Source of the DNA: Nocardia inohanensis NBRC 100128
Lineage (GTDB): Bacteria; Actinomycetota; Actinomycetes; Mycobacteriales; Mycobacteriaceae
NCBI RefSeq assembly: GCF_001612945.1
Contig: NZ_BDBK01000017.1
Coordinates: 310,001 to 374,000 of the forward strand
Length of the DNA stretch: 64,000 nt
Direction of reading: 5' to 3'
The position numbers were made by a program, and so were the translations under genes. Shown here in pieces: positions 18,018 through 25,947 of this stretch; positions within the stretch are counted from its first letter, which is position 1, and every line of letters starts with the position of its first letter. The notes beneath the pieces are model-generated. The model was not told where the DNA came from. It worked only from the letters and a program-made list of their open reading frames with translations, and made no database searches.

Positions 18018-18276
18018 GCGGCTACGAAAGAGCTTTGACCCGGGAATTCACGATAGTGCAAGAGGTGTGCAGTGGGGGAGGGATGTATAGGGACATGAAG
18101 GGACACAATGGAATACGGGAGATCTGATAATGGGGTAGGGAGGAAAAGGCAAGGAAACCGCAGGGGCACAAAGAGTGAGAGTGGCAGGGGGTGACTTGGG
18201 CAATGACAAGGTAGGGCTGTCCGGGTATGGCATCGATTGCGGCACTTGTTGTATGACACCAACAAGACGCAACTGG
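18018..18276. other. Lower-GC non-coding region, candidate origin of transfer
   Basis: This gap lies just upstream of the relaxase gene and is richer in A and T than its surroundings, with purine-rich stretches on the plus strand. It contains a perfect inverted repeat, CTTGTTG (18245-18251) and CAACAAG (18260-18266), with an eight-base loop. MobF relaxases usually nick near such hairpins beside their own gene, so it is a reasonable oriT candidate. The nick site itself is not identifiable. Open frames across the region look random in composition. Confidence 0.4.
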
Positions 18277-18852
18277 TCACGAAGTCGGTGCTGATCCCGT
18301 GATCAAACACCAGATGCAGCGGCAACCGATTTCGTGTACTGGAATCTCGTCCGCGGTGACGACGATCAGCTCCTTTCCGTTGCTGGTCACCTCAACCGAA
18401 CCATCCAGCCTCACATGAACTTTGGCTTCGATTGCTGGGACACCGATCATCACGTTGCCGAGGAATTCGAGAACGTACGAGGTCGTGGTGCTGTCGGCGT
18501 CGAGACGGACCATCTGGATGTTCTCGGCGGCGGCGATCCGCTCGGCACCCTCCTGTAGTCCACACGGCGTAACCACGATGCCGCTGTCCGCGCCGGTATC
18601 GCGGATGCTGTACGCAAGGGCCGCAAGGTGTCCCTGCTTGAGTCTCGATATCGTGTATCGCCGACATTCGATGACTACGAAACCGGTTCCGCCTTCTCGC
18701 ACTCCCTTCGCGTCGACCTCCCAATCCGTGACGGCACCCCGCAAGGCTTGTTTCCCTTCGACACGCTCCAGACCCAACGTCGATGCGATTTGGTTCAGGA
18801 GGTATGTCGCTACCTCCTCGTAGCTGCGCCACGCAACTGATTCGTCTGCCAT
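18277..18852 (-). CDS. Restriction-endonuclease-like (PD-(D/E)XK, Mrr-type) protein
   Basis: A 191-residue protein. The pattern DWEVDAKG, then GFVVIECRRY, then LAALAYSIRDTGADSGIVVTPCG resembles the Mrr/NERD-type nuclease core: an acidic strand, the E-x-K-like strand and the glutamine-containing helix followed by a hydrophobic GxxVT strand. The usual lysine is replaced by arginine (ECR), so activity is uncertain. A C-terminal strand-rich part ends in a CRCIWC cysteine cluster. ATG 18852 has AGAGG about eight bases upstream. It lies inside the mobile element beside the candidate oriT; a role in defence or DNA repair is a guess. Confidence 0.55.
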   Translation of the reverse strand: MADESVAWRSYEEVATYLLNQIASTLGLERVEGKQALRGAVTDWEVDAKGVREGGTGFVVIECRRYTISRLKQGHLAALAYSIRDTGADSGIVVTPCGLQEGAERIAAAENIQMVRLDADSTTTSYVLEFLGNVMIGVPAIEAKVHVRLDGSVEVTSNGKELIVVTADEIPVHEIGCRCIWCLITGSAPTS

Positions 18853-18959
18853 CGTCGTGCCTCTGTACGTGATTTGCCGAATTGCGGAATGCCCACGCGA
18901 ATGATCGGGCACTAGCGTGGGCTTGTCCGGACGTTCGGGTGAACCGGCACATACGGTCA

Positions 18960-19337
18960 CTAGTCAGGGGTTGAGGCGGTGATCGGCTGGCTGTCCCAGA
19001 GGTCGGTTACTTGGACCTTGCTCCCGCTTGCGGTGTGTCGCTTCGCGGACTCGATGACGATCACTTCGCCGATGGCGAGAAGGTCACTGATCTCGTTCGC
19101 GTGCAGGTAGCGATCGTTGGGCACGATGACGGCGGCGGCGTCGGCGCTCCAGGCCGCGCTCATGATCCGGCCGAAAGAGAGATACCGCCCGGGGATGTCG
19201 TAGACGATCGCCGCGACAATGTAGCCGAGCTGTCTCGCTACGGCGTGTATATCGGCTGCGTCCCGTTCTCTGTCGGATCCTGCGGTACCCGGCCGGATGA
19301 AGCCGACGACGGACGGCAGCACCAGGGGTGTGGCCAT
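18960..19337 (-). CDS. Small protein resembling a serine-recombinase N-terminal fold
   Basis: A 125-residue protein. The order GFIRPG, a helix with DIHAVARQLGY, then IVYDIPG and AAVIVPNDRYL recalls the alternating strands and helices of the resolvase N-terminal domain. The catalytic serine and the arginines of a working resolvase are not convincingly present, and there is no DNA-binding C-terminal domain, so it is probably not a recombinase. Its stop lies about 100 bases before the nuclease-like gene and its start three bases after the winged-helix gene, in one orientation. Function unknown. Confidence 0.5.
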   Translation of the reverse strand: MATPLVLPSVVGFIRPGTAGSDRERDAADIHAVARQLGYIVAAIVYDIPGRYLSFGRIMSAAWSADAAAVIVPNDRYLHANEISDLLAIGEVIVIESAKRHTASGSKVQVTDLWDSQPITASTPD

Positions 19338-19340
19338 TGT

Positions 19341-19607
19341 TCACATCTGACTTTCTGTGGGGCGGCGGAACTGGCGGTAGACGGGTCGTCGGATCGCCAA
19401 CGCGCCGCGACTGGTCGATCGGTATCGACTCGGTGCCTGCCTGGTGTGCATGGCCAGGCCGTCTCGCGAGAGGCGCAGCAGCGCATGGCGGACGGCGGTT
19501 TCGGTGAGTGCGGTGTGCTTGCACAGTTCGTTGACCGTGAGCGAGCCTGTGGATTCCAGGACCGCCAGCGTGGCAAGCACTTTCGCCTCGTGCTCGGTGA
19601 ATGCCAT
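19341..19607 (-). CDS. Winged-helix DNA-binding protein
   Basis: An 88-residue protein with one predicted winged helix: EHEAKVLATLAVLESTGSLTV-type opening, then NELCKHTALTETAVRHALLRLSRDGLA, which is the recognition helix and wing. The basic tail is short. It is probably a small transcriptional regulator of the element. It starts five bases after the small membrane protein gene's stop and ends three bases before the next gene, so the four minus-strand genes at 18277-19791 may be co-transcribed. No ligand-binding region is visible. Confidence 0.65.
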   Translation of the reverse strand: MAFTEHEAKVLATLAVLESTGSLTVNELCKHTALTETAVRHALLRLSRDGLAMHTRQAPSRYRSTSRGALAIRRPVYRQFRRPTESQM

Positions 19608-19611
19608 CCTG

Positions 19612-19791
19612 CTACCGCCTTCCGAGTGGATGGGTGGTGCCGGCGTGTGCTCGTTCGAGTTCGAGGCGGGCTTGTATGTCGGCCACTGTGAGCACGTCGG
19701 GGTTGCGGCCGGATTGGGCTGCGGTATCGCTGATCAAGAGGGTCGCGGTGAGCAGTAGCGCGATAAGGGCTATTGCAAGCATGATTTCCAT
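19612..19791 (-). CDS. Small single-pass membrane protein
   Basis: A 59-residue protein opening MEIMLAIALIALLLTATLLI, one clear transmembrane segment, then a hydrophilic tail with a VADIQARLELERAH helix. ATG 19791 is chosen with GGAG ten bases upstream; a longer frame to 19875 lacks support and crosses the divergent promoter. It is first in the minus-strand cluster. I do not recognise the family. It could anchor a partner at the membrane, but nothing in the sequence shows which. Confidence 0.5.
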   Translation of the reverse strand: MEIMLAIALIALLLTATLLISDTAAQSGRNPDVLTVADIQARLELERAHAGTTHPLGRR

Positions 19792-19915
19792 GTCGGGTGT
19801 TCTCCATGTCCCTGGAACGGCTTTGGAGTGCACCCGACGCCATTTGATGGACCGTGGCGTCGTGTGCTCTTCCAACGGTGCTGCTAGCGGCTGTTGGAAT
19901 GAAGGGACCGGGTAG

Positions 19916-19930
19916 GTACCGCGCGGGTAC
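19916..19930. promoter_or_regulatory. Inverted repeat upstream of the XRE-TPR gene
   Basis: GTACC (19916-19920), a GCGCG spacer and GGTAC (19926-19930) form a perfect five-base inverted repeat, 35 bases upstream of the XRE-type regulator start and about 125 bases upstream of the minus-strand cluster. It may be an operator for the divergent promoters. Confidence 0.35.
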
Positions 19931-19964
19931 TCTCAGGGCACCGACTGGCAACAGGGGATCCGCT

Positions 19965-21341
19965 GTGAGCGTTTGCGCGCGATGGACGGGCGTCGAAACA
20001 CGGGCATTTCGGGAAGCGTTACGACTGCACAAGGAGTCGTTCGCCGAGTTCGTCGGTGTCTCCTACGACACGGTCAAGAAGTGGGAGCGGCGCGGCGACG
20101 GCATCGAATTGAGCCCCCATTACGCCGAACGAATGGACAGCAAGCTAGCCGGCGCGGATCCGGCTGTCTTTCATCGCTTCCGGGCGATCTTGCAGGCACC
20201 GGCTGAGCCGGGACCGACGCAAGTCGGGATCCCCGACGATCGTGGCGGTTCGCGGCTCGACGACGACGAGTGCATCGTGGTCGCGGCACGTACCCTCGCC
20301 GGCGAGGACGTCCTGGTCGCTGTGCCGCGCCGGAACTTCGTTCTGGGTATCGGTGTCGGCGCTGTCGGTGCAGCCGCCTCCGGTGCGCTGGAAGCGCTAC
20401 GCGGTGTGTCGAGCAGCAAGGCGGTCGCGGCGACATACGCCAGTACATCCATCGATCACATCCGGCACTTCGACAACCTGCGAATGTCGCTGATCGAATC
20501 TGACAATGTCTACGGAGCCGCTCGTACGCTGCCGCATGTCCTTGATGCCTTGCGTCTCCTCGACGAATTGAAGCGTGGCAAGGTCGGAGACCCGCGCGGG
20601 ATTCTGCGTATGCAAGCGATGTTCGCCGAGACAGCTGCCTGGCAACTCCAGGATCAGCGCGACTTCGCCCGTGCCGGTCACTGGGCGGCGAAAGCGCTGC
20701 AGTGGTCGCATCAACTCGCCGATGACTACTACATCGGCCTGTCGTTGGTGCGCATGAGCCAACTCGCGTGCGACCAGGGCGATGCGACAGAGGCCGAAGA
20801 ACTCGCCAATGCCGCACACCGCAGTGCACCTGGTGATTCCTTGTTCGCCGCCGCGGCGTTGACCTTCCAAGCACACGCACTGGCTCTCGCCGGCGGCGTC
20901 AGCGACAGCGCCCGAACCTACGACATGGCGCGTGGCATCGTGGCGGTCGCTGACACCGACCCGAAATGGGGAATGTTTCTCGACCACTCCTATATCGACG
21001 CCTATGAGGCGCACACTCGTGCCGAGACCGGCGAATATGCGCGTGCGACAACACAGTTCGCGGATGCTATGGCGAGGATGCAACCGGAGTATCCGCGCGA
21101 CAAGGGTGTCTATCTCGCGCGTACCGCTGTGGCCCATATGGCTGCTGGGGAGATCGAGCCTGCGGTGGCGGCTGGTCAGCGGGCGCTGGAGATTGGTATC
21201 GGGACACGGTCGGCGCGCATCCTGTACAAGGTGCGTGAGCTTTCAGGCATGATCGATCCTGCCAGCACGCAACCTGGCGTTGCCGAGTTCCGGGACGCCT
21301 ATTCAGCTTGGGAGACAGCGAGTTGCCCCGACCGTTCGTAG
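19965..21341 (+). CDS. XRE-type helix-turn-helix protein with TPR-like C-terminal region
   Basis: A 458-residue protein. The N-terminus has a helix-turn-helix (TRAFREALRLHKESFAEFVGVSYDTVKKWERRG). After a short glycine-rich segment near residue 130-145 (VLGIGVGAVGAAASGALEAL), which may be a membrane helix, the rest is alpha-helical repeats typical of tetratricopeptides, with alternating alanine-rich helices to the end. The start is GTG 19965 with AGGGGA six bases upstream. Its end overlaps the next gene, so they are probably translated together. Similar proteins in actinobacteria are common and mostly uncharacterised; a regulatory role is inferred. Confidence 0.75.
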   Translation: MSVCARWTGVETRAFREALRLHKESFAEFVGVSYDTVKKWERRGDGIELSPHYAERMDSKLAGADPAVFHRFRAILQAPAEPGPTQVGIPDDRGGSRLDDDECIVVAARTLAGEDVLVAVPRRNFVLGIGVGAVGAAASGALEALRGVSSSKAVAATYASTSIDHIRHFDNLRMSLIESDNVYGAARTLPHVLDALRLLDELKRGKVGDPRGILRMQAMFAETAAWQLQDQRDFARAGHWAAKALQWSHQLADDYYIGLSLVRMSQLACDQGDATEAEELANAAHRSAPGDSLFAAAALTFQAHALALAGGVSDSARTYDMARGIVAVADTDPKWGMFLDHSYIDAYEAHTRAETGEYARATTQFADAMARMQPEYPRDKGVYLARTAVAHMAAGEIEPAVAAGQRALEIGIGTRSARILYKVRELSGMIDPASTQPGVAEFRDAYSAWETASCPDRS

Positions 21342-22027
21342 CGCTCTCCGTGGCTGTCAGCCTCGACGGCTATATCGATGACACAATTCCGGAGCGCCTC
21401 TACCTGTCCAACGATCGGGACTTCGATAGCGTGGATGCGCTGCGTGCGGACTGTGATGCCATCCTCATCGGGGCGGAAACCGTCCGCCGCGACAATCCGC
21501 GGCTGTGGTTGCGCAGCGACGAACGCCGCGCTGCCAGAGTCGCTGCGGGCAAGCCTGCGAATCTGGTCAAGGTGACCGTCACCCGCTCCGGCGACATCGA
21601 TCCGGACGCGCGGATGTTCCACCACCACATCGAGGCGGGAAAACCGTTGGTGTACACCACCTTCGAGGGCGCCGAGAAGATGAATGGTCGGCTGAACGAG
21701 GTGGCCGAGGTTGTCGCAATCGCCGAAGAGGATTTTTGGGGAGCGCTGCTCGACGACCTGGGCAGGCGCGGAATCGGGCGACTCATCGTCGAGGGCGGCA
21801 CGCACATTCACACCGCCTTCCTGTCACACGGATTGGCTGACGAACTCCGCTATGCGGTGGCACCGCTCTTGATCGGTCAGGTCGACGCGCCGAGGTTCGT
21901 CTCCCCGGCGGAGTTCCCTGGTGGATCGCGCCGACGCATGAAGCTCATCGACGCCACAGTGCTCGATGACGTCGTAGTACTGCGGTATTGCCCAAAGGAA
22001 TCGAGTCCGACTTCCGCAGGTTCTTAG
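21323..22027 (+). CDS. RibD C-terminal-domain / dihydrofolate-reductase-like protein
   Basis: A 234-residue protein with the fold of riboflavin biosynthesis reductase: PFVALSVAVSLDGYI at the start, then ILIGAETVRRDNPRL and RLIVEGGTHIHTAFL near the end. Such proteins bind NADPH and reduce a pterin- or pyrimidine-like substrate. There are no other riboflavin genes nearby, so it is not the housekeeping RibD/RibG. The start is TTG 21323, with GGGAG eight bases upstream, inside the end of the XRE-TPR gene; an earlier TTG (21308) is less likely. Substrate unknown. Confidence 0.78.
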   Translation: MPRPFVALSVAVSLDGYIDDTIPERLYLSNDRDFDSVDALRADCDAILIGAETVRRDNPRLWLRSDERRAARVAAGKPANLVKVTVTRSGDIDPDARMFHHHIEAGKPLVYTTFEGAEKMNGRLNEVAEVVAIAEEDFWGALLDDLGRRGIGRLIVEGGTHIHTAFLSHGLADELRYAVAPLLIGQVDAPRFVSPAEFPGGSRRRMKLIDATVLDDVVVLRYCPKESSPTSAGS

Positions 22028-22051
22028 AATCGTCGGAACACACTGAGCCTC

Positions 22052-23155
22052 ATGAGTACTGCGCTCGCTATTGCCGCCGGCGGCGGCGGGGACGCGATCA
22101 CCGCCGCCATGCTCGCTGCCGCGATTCCCGACCTGGGGGTCGCTGCGATAATGAGCTATTCGTGGGACCGGTTCATGATCGATCCCACGCCGGGACCCCG
22201 GACCCGGGACGCTTTCTCTGGCCTGATCGATCGCGGCGGCGTGGCTGAGATCCCGCCTACGGCTGCGCTCAGGAGGGGGTCTTCGACGCTGCCGCCCCTG
22301 GCGGGGTGTCTCGAGATGCCCTTGCTGTTGCTGGGGACCGAAGCTGGTGCTGGCGGCATGTCCGAATTGATGCGTTGTGCTGCAACGGAATTCGGTGCTG
22401 ACGAACTGGTCGTCGTTGATGTCGGAGGCGACATTATCGCTCGGGGCGATGAGGCGACGCTGCGCAGTCCGCTGGCGGACTCGCTTGCCCTCGCCGCTGC
22501 GATGCGGTCGGGAATGCCTACCCGTGTCCTGATCGCCGGTCCGGGGCTCGACGGTGAGTTGTCACCGGCTGAGGTGTATGCGCGTATCGATCAGCTCGAC
22601 GGTCATCGGATCTGCGAGCTGAGGTCGTCCGATGCCGCGCCGTTCGATGGGGTCTGGTCCTGGCATCCTTCGGAAGCGACCGCCCTGCTGGCGGCGGCCG
22701 CGCACGGTTGGCGAGGTGTGGTCGAGACCCAGCGAGACGCGCTGATCGAGATCGGCGACGGCGCGACATGGGTGTACGAGGTCGATGCCGAGGCGTTGAC
22801 GCGGTCGTCCCTTGCCGAGCCACTGATGTCGACGACGAGCCTCGATCAGGCCGAACAGTTACTGCGTGACCGCCGGGGCGGCCGCAGCGAGCTCGATATC
22901 GAGCGTAGGCGTGCGGCCGGTGAACGTGCGGAGGTCCGTTTTCCGGGTGGTGAGTCGCTGCGCATTATCGACCGCCATGTGGACGCGGCTCGTAGTCGTG
23001 GGGTCGATGCGATCACGGTGCGCCGGATAGCCGAGCTGGTCCAGGCTGTCGATCCTTACGCTACTCAGGTCCTGCGAGCCCTGTTGTCCGAACATCGACC
23101 GGATTGTTTTCGTCCGCCGTTGTATCAGGTGCTCAGCGAGCGGTTCCACGGCTGA
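22052..23155 (+). CDS. DUF1152-family protein
   Basis: A 367-residue protein opening ALAIAAGGGGDAITAAMLA, the nucleotide-binding-like glycine loop seen at the start of DUF1152 proteins. Later blocks include LVVVDVGGDIIARGDE and GPGLDGELSPAEVY. The C-terminal third (from about 270) is helical. The family has no established activity that I know of. ATG 22052 lies 24 bases after the RibD-like stop, with the XRE-TPR gene ahead, so three genes form an apparent operon inside the mobile element. Function unknown. Confidence 0.72.
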   Translation: MSTALAIAAGGGGDAITAAMLAAAIPDLGVAAIMSYSWDRFMIDPTPGPRTRDAFSGLIDRGGVAEIPPTAALRRGSSTLPPLAGCLEMPLLLLGTEAGAGGMSELMRCAATEFGADELVVVDVGGDIIARGDEATLRSPLADSLALAAAMRSGMPTRVLIAGPGLDGELSPAEVYARIDQLDGHRICELRSSDAAPFDGVWSWHPSEATALLAAAAHGWRGVVETQRDALIEIGDGATWVYEVDAEALTRSSLAEPLMSTTSLDQAEQLLRDRRGGRSELDIERRRAAGERAEVRFPGGESLRIIDRHVDAARSRGVDAITVRRIAELVQAVDPYATQVLRALLSEHRPDCFRPPLYQVLSERFHG

Positions 23156-23446
23156 TTCGAACATCCGCCGGTGAATAGCGTTATTCGATAACAACATTCG
23201 TCGTGGGCCAGCACGGCTTATTGCCTGGACTCGAACGGCGGAATATTCTGGGCACTACTCGATGCGATCCGTTCGACCGGAGAGTCATCGATACGATCTC
23301 CAGGGACTGTGTTGGCAGCCCTGATGACGCGCCTTCGTTGCGCATTCCAGAATTTCTGTGCCTCCGCGAGCAGCGAGTCGATTTCAGTTACCGACTGGCG
23401 AACTGTCAGGCTCTTGCCCCCGCTCGCCCTCACAAGGAGATTTGCC
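23156..23446. other. Non-coding region before the excisionase, with a palindrome
   Basis: This gap separates the DUF1152 gene from the excisionase. It contains GTTAT-tcg-ATAAC (23180-23192), a perfect five-base inverted repeat, in a locally AT-richer stretch, a possible regulator or excisionase site. The rest shows no convincing gene; a 76-codon minus-strand frame here overlaps the excisionase ribosome site. Confidence 0.35.
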
Positions 23447-23611
23447 ATGTCCACCGAGATCGCGTACCTGACCCGGCTGCAAGTTGCGCAGCGACTTCAG
23501 TTGTCGGAGAAGACCCTTCGGAACTGGGCGGCGCAGAAGCCGCAGAAGGGGCCGCGGTGCATCCATATCGGTGGATGCGCTCGCTACCCGGTTGCCGAAT
23601 TCGATGAGTGA
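23447..23611 (+). CDS. xis: MerR-like helix-turn-helix excisionase
   Basis: A 54-residue protein made of one winged-helix unit: YLTRLQVAQRLQLSEKTLRNW, then GPRCIHIGGCARYPVAEF. This is the usual layout of actinobacterial excisionases, which bind near attachment sites and direct the integrase towards excision. The ATG at 23447 has a perfect AAGGAG seven bases upstream. Its stop overlaps the integrase start by eight bases, so both are translated together. Adjacency to a tyrosine integrase supports the role. Confidence 0.75.
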   Translation: MSTEIAYLTRLQVAQRLQLSEKTLRNWAAQKPQKGPRCIHIGGCARYPVAEFDE

Positions 23612-24947
23612 GAGCGGGCGTTACTACAACAGTGAAGGGATGAGCCCGGTGCCTAGTGTTGAGCTCAAGATCGGCCAGTGGGGCGCGATCAGCAGTAAGA
23701 AGTATCCGGACAAGGCGGGCCCTAAGAAGTGCCGGGCCTGGACCAAGTATCGGGATACCGATGGGGTGAGTCGTCCTGTGGACTGCTGGGACACAACCGA
23801 ACCCAAGGCCAGGGCGAAGCTCAAGGGCATCCTGGAAGTCCGGCAGGCGCCCGCCAAGGCCGCGAAAGAGGGCCTACTGACGCCGAACACGCGCTTCAGC
23901 ACCGCGCTGGACATGTGGCTGGATGAGTTGAAGCTCGATGAGACCATCGCGCAGCAGACCATCGACGGGTACGTGCGGCAGATCAACAGGTCCGACGACA
24001 TACGCGCGGATCCCGACGCGATCAAGATCCGGCCCATGCTGGGGAACTACCGGATTCGCGAGATCGACACGGCCGTCGTCGACAACTACCTGAAGTCGAT
24101 CAGCAAGCTGGGGCACAAGCGGAAGGCGCGGTGGCAGGCCACGATCCTGCGCGAGACGCTGGATCTGTGTATCCGCCACGGCGCGCTCACGGGTGCGAAT
24201 CCCATGAGCGGAGTCTCCAAGCGCACGATGCGCAGCAAGAAGAAGTCCGTGAAGGCCGAGGCGTGGACCACGTTGCAGGCCATGCGCGAGACGGTGGAGA
24301 AGTGGGGTCGCGGTGAGGAGATCCCGGGCACTCCCGCCTACAAGCACGGTCCGCACCGGGACTCCCAGGAGATCCTGGACGTGTGTGACTGCACGGCCGG
24401 GGCCGGCGGTGTCCGCCCGCACGAGGTGTTCGCGTTCCGGTGGGAAGAGGTCGAAGGCATCGACTTCGCCGCGCAGAAATGGCCGACTATCGGGCCGGAG
24501 AGCTGCCCGGAGGTGTGGCTGACGATCTCAGGGACGGTGGTCACGGTGAAGGGGCAGGGCTGTTTCCGGCAGGAGTGGCTGAAGGTGGGCAAGAAGTCCT
24601 ATCGGGTGCGGGTGCCGTGGTACATGGTGCTGATCCTGCGCCGCCGCTGGGCGGAGGCCGGGCGACCGGCCGAGGGCCTGATCTTCGTGAACCGGAACGG
24701 CAAGGTCAAGAACCCGAACAACTTCAACCGGACGTTCCGGGCGGCGCGCGGGACCGAGTACGCGCACATCACTCTGCGGTCCTACCGAAAGCGGGTAGCG
24801 ACAGCGACGGCCGAGGAGAAGGGCATCGACGCCGCGGGGCTCCAGCTGAACCACGTTCTGGGCTCGCGAGTGACCGCCGAGCATTACGTCGAGAAGCCGC
24901 GCGACGTACCGGACAACCGTGACGTGCTCAACGCCTACGTCGCGTGA
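23604..24947 (+). CDS. int: Tyrosine-type site-specific integrase
   Basis: A 447-residue phage-type integrase. An N-terminal arm/core-binding region covers roughly 20-200. The catalytic domain has R271 (GGVRPHEVFAFRW), H388 and R392 (HITLRSYRKRV), H417 (LNHVLG) and the nucleophile Y428 (TAEHYV). The order is complete, so it should be active. ATG 23604 overlaps the excisionase stop; ATG 23640 is less likely because a ribosome site would abut it. It ends 100 bases from the 3' end of tRNA-His, the typical attachment site for such enzymes, which defines the right end of the element. Confidence 0.9.
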   Translation: MSESGRYYNSEGMSPVPSVELKIGQWGAISSKKYPDKAGPKKCRAWTKYRDTDGVSRPVDCWDTTEPKARAKLKGILEVRQAPAKAAKEGLLTPNTRFSTALDMWLDELKLDETIAQQTIDGYVRQINRSDDIRADPDAIKIRPMLGNYRIREIDTAVVDNYLKSISKLGHKRKARWQATILRETLDLCIRHGALTGANPMSGVSKRTMRSKKKSVKAEAWTTLQAMRETVEKWGRGEEIPGTPAYKHGPHRDSQEILDVCDCTAGAGGVRPHEVFAFRWEEVEGIDFAAQKWPTIGPESCPEVWLTISGTVVTVKGQGCFRQEWLKVGKKSYRVRVPWYMVLILRRRWAEAGRPAEGLIFVNRNGKVKNPNNFNRTFRAARGTEYAHITLRSYRKRVATATAEEKGIDAAGLQLNHVLGSRVTAEHYVEKPRDVPDNRDVLNAYVA

Positions 24948-24989
24948 GGAGTTGGAAGAAATGCGCTCAGAAGTTGGTGAGAAGTTGGT
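24948..24989 (+). repeat. GAAGTTGG direct repeats, candidate integrase arm sites
   Basis: Just after the integrase stop, GAAGTTGGT occurs at 24970-24978 and 24981-24989, an 11-base period, with a related GGAGTTGGA at 24948-24956. Short repeated motifs between an integrase gene and its tRNA target are commonly arm-type binding sites. The three copies also read across the putative attachment-proximal DNA. Confidence 0.4.
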
Positions 24990-25007
24990 AAAACGTCAAA
25001 TAAGCAG

Positions 25008-25045
25008 AAGGCCCAGGCGGGAGAAAATTCTCCGGCCTGGGCCTT
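25008..25045. terminator. Strong hairpin between integrase and tRNA-His
   Basis: AAGGCCCAGGC pairs with GCCTGGGCCTT across 25008-25045, with further pairing (GGAG and CTCC) around an AAAATT loop. It starts two bases after the encoded CCA of tRNA-His on the minus strand, so it most likely terminates that transcript, and it could also stop integrase readthrough. Confidence 0.7.
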
Positions 25046-25046
25046 G

Positions 25047-25123
25047 TGGGGTGGCTGACGGGACTCGAACCCGCGACACCCAGGATCACAACCTGGTGCT
25101 CTACCAGCTGAACTACAGCCACC
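25047..25123 (-). tRNA. tRNA-His (anticodon GTG)
   Basis: The minus strand folds as a 77-base tRNA. The acceptor stem GTGGCTG pairs with CAGCCAC, and an extra 5' G faces discriminator C, as is special to histidine tRNA. The anticodon loop reads TTGTGAT, and the T arm contains GGTTCGAGTCC. The 3' CCA is encoded at 25047-25049. Its 3' end faces the integrase, so it is probably the attachment site of the neighbouring element. Confidence 0.95.
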
Positions 25124-25208
25124 ATTGCCGGTAACTTCCGGCGCGGAGAAGCTTATCTTGTACCGGCCGTCAGTTCCTAATCGGCTGTTCAGATGGGGTT
25201 TGGGGCGG

Positions 25209-25829
25209 TTATTCGGTGGGTGCGGGGCGGGTGCTGGAGAGGTCGGCGGCGACGGCGGCGATCTCGGCGGTGGAGGGGCCGGGTGGGGCTACGAAGGCGG
25301 TGCGGCGGTAGTACTCGAGTTCGCGGATGGATTCTTTGATGTCGGCCAGGGCGCGGTGGGCGAGGCCCTTCTCGGGCTGGCCGAAGTAGATGCGGGGGTA
25401 CCAGCGGCGGGCCAGTTCCTTGATGGAGCTGACGTCGATCATGCGGTAGTGCAGGTGGGCGTCGAGGGCGGGCATATCGCGGGCGATGAACCCGCGATCG
25501 GTGGAGATGGAGTTGCCGGCCAGCGGGACGGTGCGCGGGGTGGGCACGTACTGCTTGATGTAGTCGAGGATCTGCTGTTCGGCCTCGGCCATGGTGACGG
25601 TGGAGCGGCGGACCTCTTCGGTGAGGCCGGAGCGGGCGTGCATTTCGGTGACCACCGGCGGCATCGAGGCCAGGGCCGCGTCGTCGGCGTGGATGACGAT
25701 GTCCACGCCCTCGCCGAGGATATTGAGGTCACTGTCGGTCACGAGCGCGGCCACCTCGATCAGCTTGTCGCTGTCCAGACGTAGGCCGGTCATCTCGCAA
25801 TCCATCCACACCACGTATTTGTCGCTCAC
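25209..25829 (-). CDS. orn: Oligoribonuclease
   Basis: A 206-residue DEDDh exonuclease that degrades two- to five-base RNA fragments to mononucleotides, and pGpG. Motif I is WMDCEMTGL, the acidic set continues with the STDRGFIARDMPAL region, and HRALADI supplies the histidine and last aspartate. Length equals the usual family size. The start is GTG 25829 with no ribosome site, probably a leaderless transcript; a longer frame to 26222 is shadow over the next gene. The divergent neighbour at 26008 shares the promoter region. Confidence 0.93.
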   Translation of the reverse strand: MSDKYVVWMDCEMTGLRLDSDKLIEVAALVTDSDLNILGEGVDIVIHADDAALASMPPVVTEMHARSGLTEEVRRSTVTMAEAEQQILDYIKQYVPTPRTVPLAGNSISTDRGFIARDMPALDAHLHYRMIDVSSIKELARRWYPRIYFGQPEKGLAHRALADIKESIRELEYYRRTAFVAPPGPSTAEIAAVAADLSSTRPAPTE

Positions 25830-25947
25830 CGGGGCAAGGTTAGTCCTTCGGTGCGGGGTCACCTCGGTGCCCGGCCGCGTCGAGGCCGGTTTGCGTGCCG
25901 ACCGGGCAGTATCGTTGCCGAACGCAGGTTCCGAAGCAGTTGGTTCA

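Noticed and set aside
17987..18325. Minus-strand open frame in the relaxase upstream gap
   Set aside because: Serine/proline/leucine-rich and unlike any family, across a non-coding, lower-GC region; no ribosome site.
23218..23448. 76-codon minus-strand frame before the excisionase
   Set aside because: It overlaps the excisionase ribosome site and start on the opposite strand, has weak signals and no motif. I could not exclude it, so it is noted here only.
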